Shown here one piece after another: positions 6,769 to 9,005 of a stretch of 9,005 nt of DNA. The position numbers and the translations under genes are program-made. This stretch comes from a bacterium. Lineage in GTDB: Bacteria; Actinomycetota; Acidimicrobiia; Spongiisociales; UBA11373. The stretch spans positions 1-9,005 of the forward strand of contig JABMPV010000439.1 in NCBI GenBank assembly GCA_013202595.1, written 5' to 3'. Each line of letters opens with the position of its first letter. Position 1 is the first letter of the stretch. Under the pieces are notes generated by a model. That model had not been told where the DNA came from. It searched no databases and worked only from the letters and a program-made list of their open reading frames with translations.

Positions 6769-7641
6769 CTACAGCAGGGCGGCTACCGCCTCGCCGATCT
6801 GAGTCGGATAGGTGACCACGGTCACACCGACGGCTTCGAGGGCCTCCTGCTTGGCGATGGCCGTACCCGAGGAGCCGCTGATGATGGCTCCGGCGTGGCC
6901 CATCTTCTTGCCGGGAGGCGCAGTGAACCCTGCGATGTAGGCGACGACCGGCTTGGTCACCGTCTCGGAGATGAAGACTGCCGCCTGCTCTTCTGCGTCC
7001 CCGCCGATCTCGCCGATCAGCACGATGGCCTCGGTCTCGTCATCGGCCTGGAACCGCTCCAGGCAGTCGACGAACGAGGTGCCGGGAACAGGGTCGCCTC
7101 CGATGCCGACGCAGGTGGACTGGCCGATGTCGCGGGTCGTCAGCTCGTGGACCGCCTGATACGTCAGCGTGCCCGAACGTGACACGACGCCGACCCTGCC
7201 CTCGAGAGTGATCTCATGGGGCATGATCCCGACGCTTGCCTTCCCGGGCGAGATGACGCCGGGGCAGTTGGGGCCGAGCAGCGCGACATCGGACGTCTGC
7301 TTGATGTAGTTGAACATCCTGGCCTCATCCTGGGCCGGGATGCCCTCTGTGATGCAGACGATCAGATCGATCCCGTCAGATGCCGCGGCCTCGAGCACCG
7401 CATCGGCAGCAAAGGGTGGCGGCACGAACGTCATCACGGTGTTGGCCCCGGTGGCTGCGACCGCCTCGCTGACGGTGTCGAACACGGGGACGCCGGAGAC
7501 GTCGGTCCCGCCCTTCCCCGGTGTGACGCCTGCCACGAGATTGGTGCCGTAGTCACGGTTGCGGAAGGCATGGAACCCGCCCTCACGGCCGGTGAGGCCC
7601 TGGACGAGCAATCGGGTCGACGTGTCGATGAAGATCGCCAT
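6769..7641 (-). CDS. sucD: Succinyl-CoA synthetase (succinate-CoA ligase), alpha subunit
   Basis: The alpha subunit binds CoA and carries the phosphohistidine of the enzyme that converts succinyl-CoA, phosphate and NDP to succinate, CoA and NTP. It is 290 residues, like E. coli SucD. The CoA-binding Rossmann domain has QGLTGREGGFH (14-24), GVTPGKGG (38-45) and ITEGIP (97-102). Then follow LLGPNCPGVI (121-130), VSRSGTLTY (153-161), GIGGDPVPG (179-187) and the active-site histidine H249 in KKMGHAGAI. The start ATG at 7641 overlaps the sucC stop by one base (TGATG), with AGGAGG six bases upstream in the loop of a small hairpin. The open frame continues upstream but that part only reads sucC out of frame. 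It is translationally coupled to its partner subunit. Confidence 0.98.
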   Translation of the reverse strand: MAIFIDTSTRLLVQGLTGREGGFHAFRNRDYGTNLVAGVTPGKGGTDVSGVPVFDTVSEAVAATGANTVMTFVPPPFAADAVLEAAASDGIDLIVCITEGIPAQDEARMFNYIKQTSDVALLGPNCPGVISPGKASVGIMPHEITLEGRVGVVSRSGTLTYQAVHELTTRDIGQSTCVGIGGDPVPGTSFVDCLERFQADDETEAIVLIGEIGGDAEEQAAVFISETVTKPVVAYIAGFTAPPGKKMGHAGAIISGSSGTAIAKQEALEAVGVTVVTYPTQIGEAVAALL

Positions 7642-8786
7642 CAGTTGCCTCCTGCCAACTCGACGGCCTTCTCTGCTGCTTCGAGCATCGTGGCCGCCGG
7701 AATCACCTTGTCGCTCGCAGCATCCGCAAGGATCGCCCTGCCCTCCACCGCGTTTGTGCCGTCGAGACGCACGACGAGCGGCCACGGGAGGTCGAGGCCG
7801 GCGAGAGCCTCCACGATGCCCTGGGCCACCAGGTCGCACCTGGTGATCCCCCCGAAGATGTTGATGAGCACCGACCGCACCGTCGGATCCTTGGTGAGGA
7901 CCTCCAGCGCATTGGTGATGGTGTCGGCGCCCGCACCGCCCCCGACATCCAGGAAGTTGGATGCAGCACCGCCGACCAGCGACACCACATCCAGCGTCGA
8001 CATGACCAGGCCCGCACCATTGCCGATGATGCCGACCGAGCCCTCCAGCTTGATGAAGTTGAGCCCGCGCTCTCTGGCCATCTGCTCCAGCGGATCCTCG
8101 TCGAAGGCCTCACGAAACGCGGGGAAGTCGGGATGCCTGAAGAAGGCGCTCGTGTCGAGCGAAACCTTTGAGTCGAGCGCCATGACATCGCCGTCCGCCG
8201 TCAGGATGAGCGGGTTCACCTCGACGAGATCGCAGTCCAATTCGACGAACGCCCCGTAGAGAGCCCGGACCGCGGCCGCCGCCTTGCGCGCAGCCCCCCG
8301 GTCCAGCTTGGCCCTGTAGACCAGTTCCATCGCCTGCCAGTTGGCCATACCCACCACGGGATCGATGTGCAGCCTCACCACAGCATCGGGATCCTCGGCG
8401 GCGACGCCCTCGATGTCCATGCCGCCCCTGGCGCTGCACATGGCCATGTGGCGCTTGGCTCCCCTGTCGAGGGTGAACGAGAGGTACCACTCAGCGGCGA
8501 TCTCGGTCGCCTGCTCCACCCACACCGAATTGACGGTGTGCCCCTTGATGTCCATCCCCAGAATCTCTGCCGCCAGCGCCTCGGCCTCATGGTGATCTGC
8601 TGCCATCTTGATGCCGCCTGCCTTGCCACGACCGCCGACCTGGACCTGTGCCTTGACGACCACTGATCCGCCCAGATCCTGCGCGGCCGATCTGGCCTCG
8701 GCGGGGGTGGTGGCGATCCGGCCTTCGGGAACCGGTACGCCGACGCGGGCGAACAGCGATTTCCCTTGGTACTCGAAGAGATCCAC
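7641..8786 (-). CDS. sucC: Succinyl-CoA synthetase (succinate-CoA ligase), beta subunit
   Basis: The beta subunit has an ATP-grasp fold, binds nucleotide and succinate, and pairs with SucD. It is 381 residues (E. coli 388). Features are the N-terminal DLFEYQGKSLF, the nucleotide lysine and glycine loop VKAQVQVGGRGKAGG (44-58), magnesium ligands E189, N191 (VEVNPL) and D205 (ALDSK), NGAGL at 256-260, FLDVGGGA at 278-285, INIFGGI at 308-314 and VRLDGTNAVEG at 339-349. Sequence alone does not decide ATP versus GTP. One oddity: the usual EGG motif (E. coli STEGG) reads SARGG (118-122), arginine replacing glutamate. The start is GTG at 8786, with GAGGAAGGA about five bases upstream; this ribosome site runs directly from the stop codon of the upstream B12-binding gene, 12 nt away. 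It is cotranscribed with sucD. Confidence 0.98.
   Translation of the reverse strand: MDLFEYQGKSLFARVGVPVPEGRIATTPAEARSAAQDLGGSVVVKAQVQVGGRGKAGGIKMAADHHEAEALAAEILGMDIKGHTVNSVWVEQATEIAAEWYLSFTLDRGAKRHMAMCSARGGMDIEGVAAEDPDAVVRLHIDPVVGMANWQAMELVYRAKLDRGAARKAAAAVRALYGAFVELDCDLVEVNPLILTADGDVMALDSKVSLDTSAFFRHPDFPAFREAFDEDPLEQMARERGLNFIKLEGSVGIIGNGAGLVMSTLDVVSLVGGAASNFLDVGGGAGADTITNALEVLTKDPTVRSVLINIFGGITRCDLVAQGIVEALAGLDLPWPLVVRLDGTNAVEGRAILADAASDKVIPAATMLEAAEKAVELAGGN
7643..7660 (-). promoter_or_regulatory. sucD ribosome site in a hairpin loop
   Basis: At the end of sucC the minus strand reads AGTTG, then GCAGGAGG, then CAACT: a 5-bp stem whose 8-nt loop is the sucD Shine-Dalgarno. The ATG follows two bases after the stem. 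A loop position would keep the site accessible; the stem is short and may be chance, whereas the ribosome site itself is clear. Confidence 0.5.
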
Positions 8787-8798
8787 GAGCGTCCTTCC

Positions 8799-9005
8799 TC
8801 AGCTTGCTGGGATGTTCTCGTCCACCCAGGCCACCACGTCGGAGAGCGGCGTACCCGGCGTGAAGATGCCGGTCAGGCCCCGCTCGATCAGAACGGGGAT
8901 GTCGTCGGCGGGGATGATGCCTCCACCGAAGACCTGGATGTCATCCGCACCACGCTCGGCCAGCAGGTCGACCACCCGGGGGAACAGGGTCATGTGGGCA
9001 CCGGA
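8799..9005 (-). CDS. Cobalamin-binding domain of a methylmalonyl-CoA-mutase-type acyl-CoA mutase (partial, C-terminal end)
   Basis: Only the last 68 residues are present; the start lies beyond the right edge. The segment SGAHMTLFPRVVDLL, then GADDIQVFGGGIIPADDIPVL and GIFTPGTPLSDVV, is the second half of the B12-binding Rossmann-like domain of methylmalonyl-CoA, isobutyryl-CoA and related mutases. It follows the cobalt-ligand DxHxxG motif, which is outside the window. GGGII-P and F-PGTP surround the nucleotide tail of cobalamin. The protein ends soon after the domain, as expected both for a stand-alone small subunit and for the C-terminus of a fused large subunit; the window cannot tell. The product of a methylmalonyl-CoA mutase, succinyl-CoA, is the substrate of SucCD encoded 12 nt downstream. 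In Streptomyces coelicolor a stand-alone B12 subunit is, as I recall, also found near sucCD. Confidence 0.88.
   Translation of the reverse strand, partial: SGAHMTLFPRVVDLLAERGADDIQVFGGGIIPADDIPVLIERGLTGIFTPGTPLSDVVAWVDENIPAS

Noticed and set aside
7642..7839. An upstream extension of sucD inside sucC
   Set aside because: It is low-complexity G/R-rich sequence out of frame with sucC; SucD begins normally at 7641 with a ribosome site.

Overview
This is a high-GC, densely packed stretch of bacterial chromosome carrying central carbon and one-carbon/purine genes. I found no mobile element, CRISPR array, tRNA, rRNA or phage-like segment. The order B12-binding mutase subunit, sucC, sucD, purN, purH, folD, then TCA genes resembles actinobacterial chromosomes (from memory, Streptomyces keeps sucC-sucD, purN-purH, folD and mdh in the same neighbourhood). 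Several genes have a TANNNT -10 hexamer 7-8 nt before the start codon and no Shine-Dalgarno, the leaderless arrangement common in Actinomycetota. Two enzymes do not match Streptomyces or Corynebacterium: malate dehydrogenase is of the lactate-dehydrogenase-like type, and isocitrate dehydrogenase is the E. coli-like dimeric type rather than the monomeric one. A lineage outside those genera, perhaps deep-branching such as Acidimicrobiia, would fit, but the window cannot settle this.

Nearly everything reads on the minus strand, so transcription order runs from high to low coordinates. At 8799-9005 is the C-terminal end of a cobalamin-binding methylmalonyl-CoA-mutase-type protein. It is followed at once by sucC (GTG start) and sucD (TGATG overlap). 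This is a plausible succinyl-CoA module: the mutase makes succinyl-CoA and SucCD converts it to succinate with a nucleoside triphosphate gain. A GC-rich hairpin follows sucD.

A nucleotide/one-carbon operon then runs from about 6699 to 2494: uridine kinase (udk), a small adenylate-kinase-like P-loop protein, purN, purH and folD. Spacing is tight: 3 nt, 25 nt, an ATGA overlap and a TTGA overlap. FolD makes the 10-formyl-tetrahydrofolate that PurN and PurH consume.

One gene lies on the plus strand: a FlK-like hotdog thioesterase (2090-2461), tail-to-tail with folD and divergent from icd across an 87-bp promoter region. Last come icd (NADP-dependent) and mdh, which runs off the left edge. The icd-mdh gap of 134 bp holds a long inverted repeat.

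I see no undescribed multi-gene system. The points most worth checking are the leaderless starts (including an internal one at purN), the hotdog enzyme beside TCA genes, and the P-loop protein of unknown substrate inside the purine operon.
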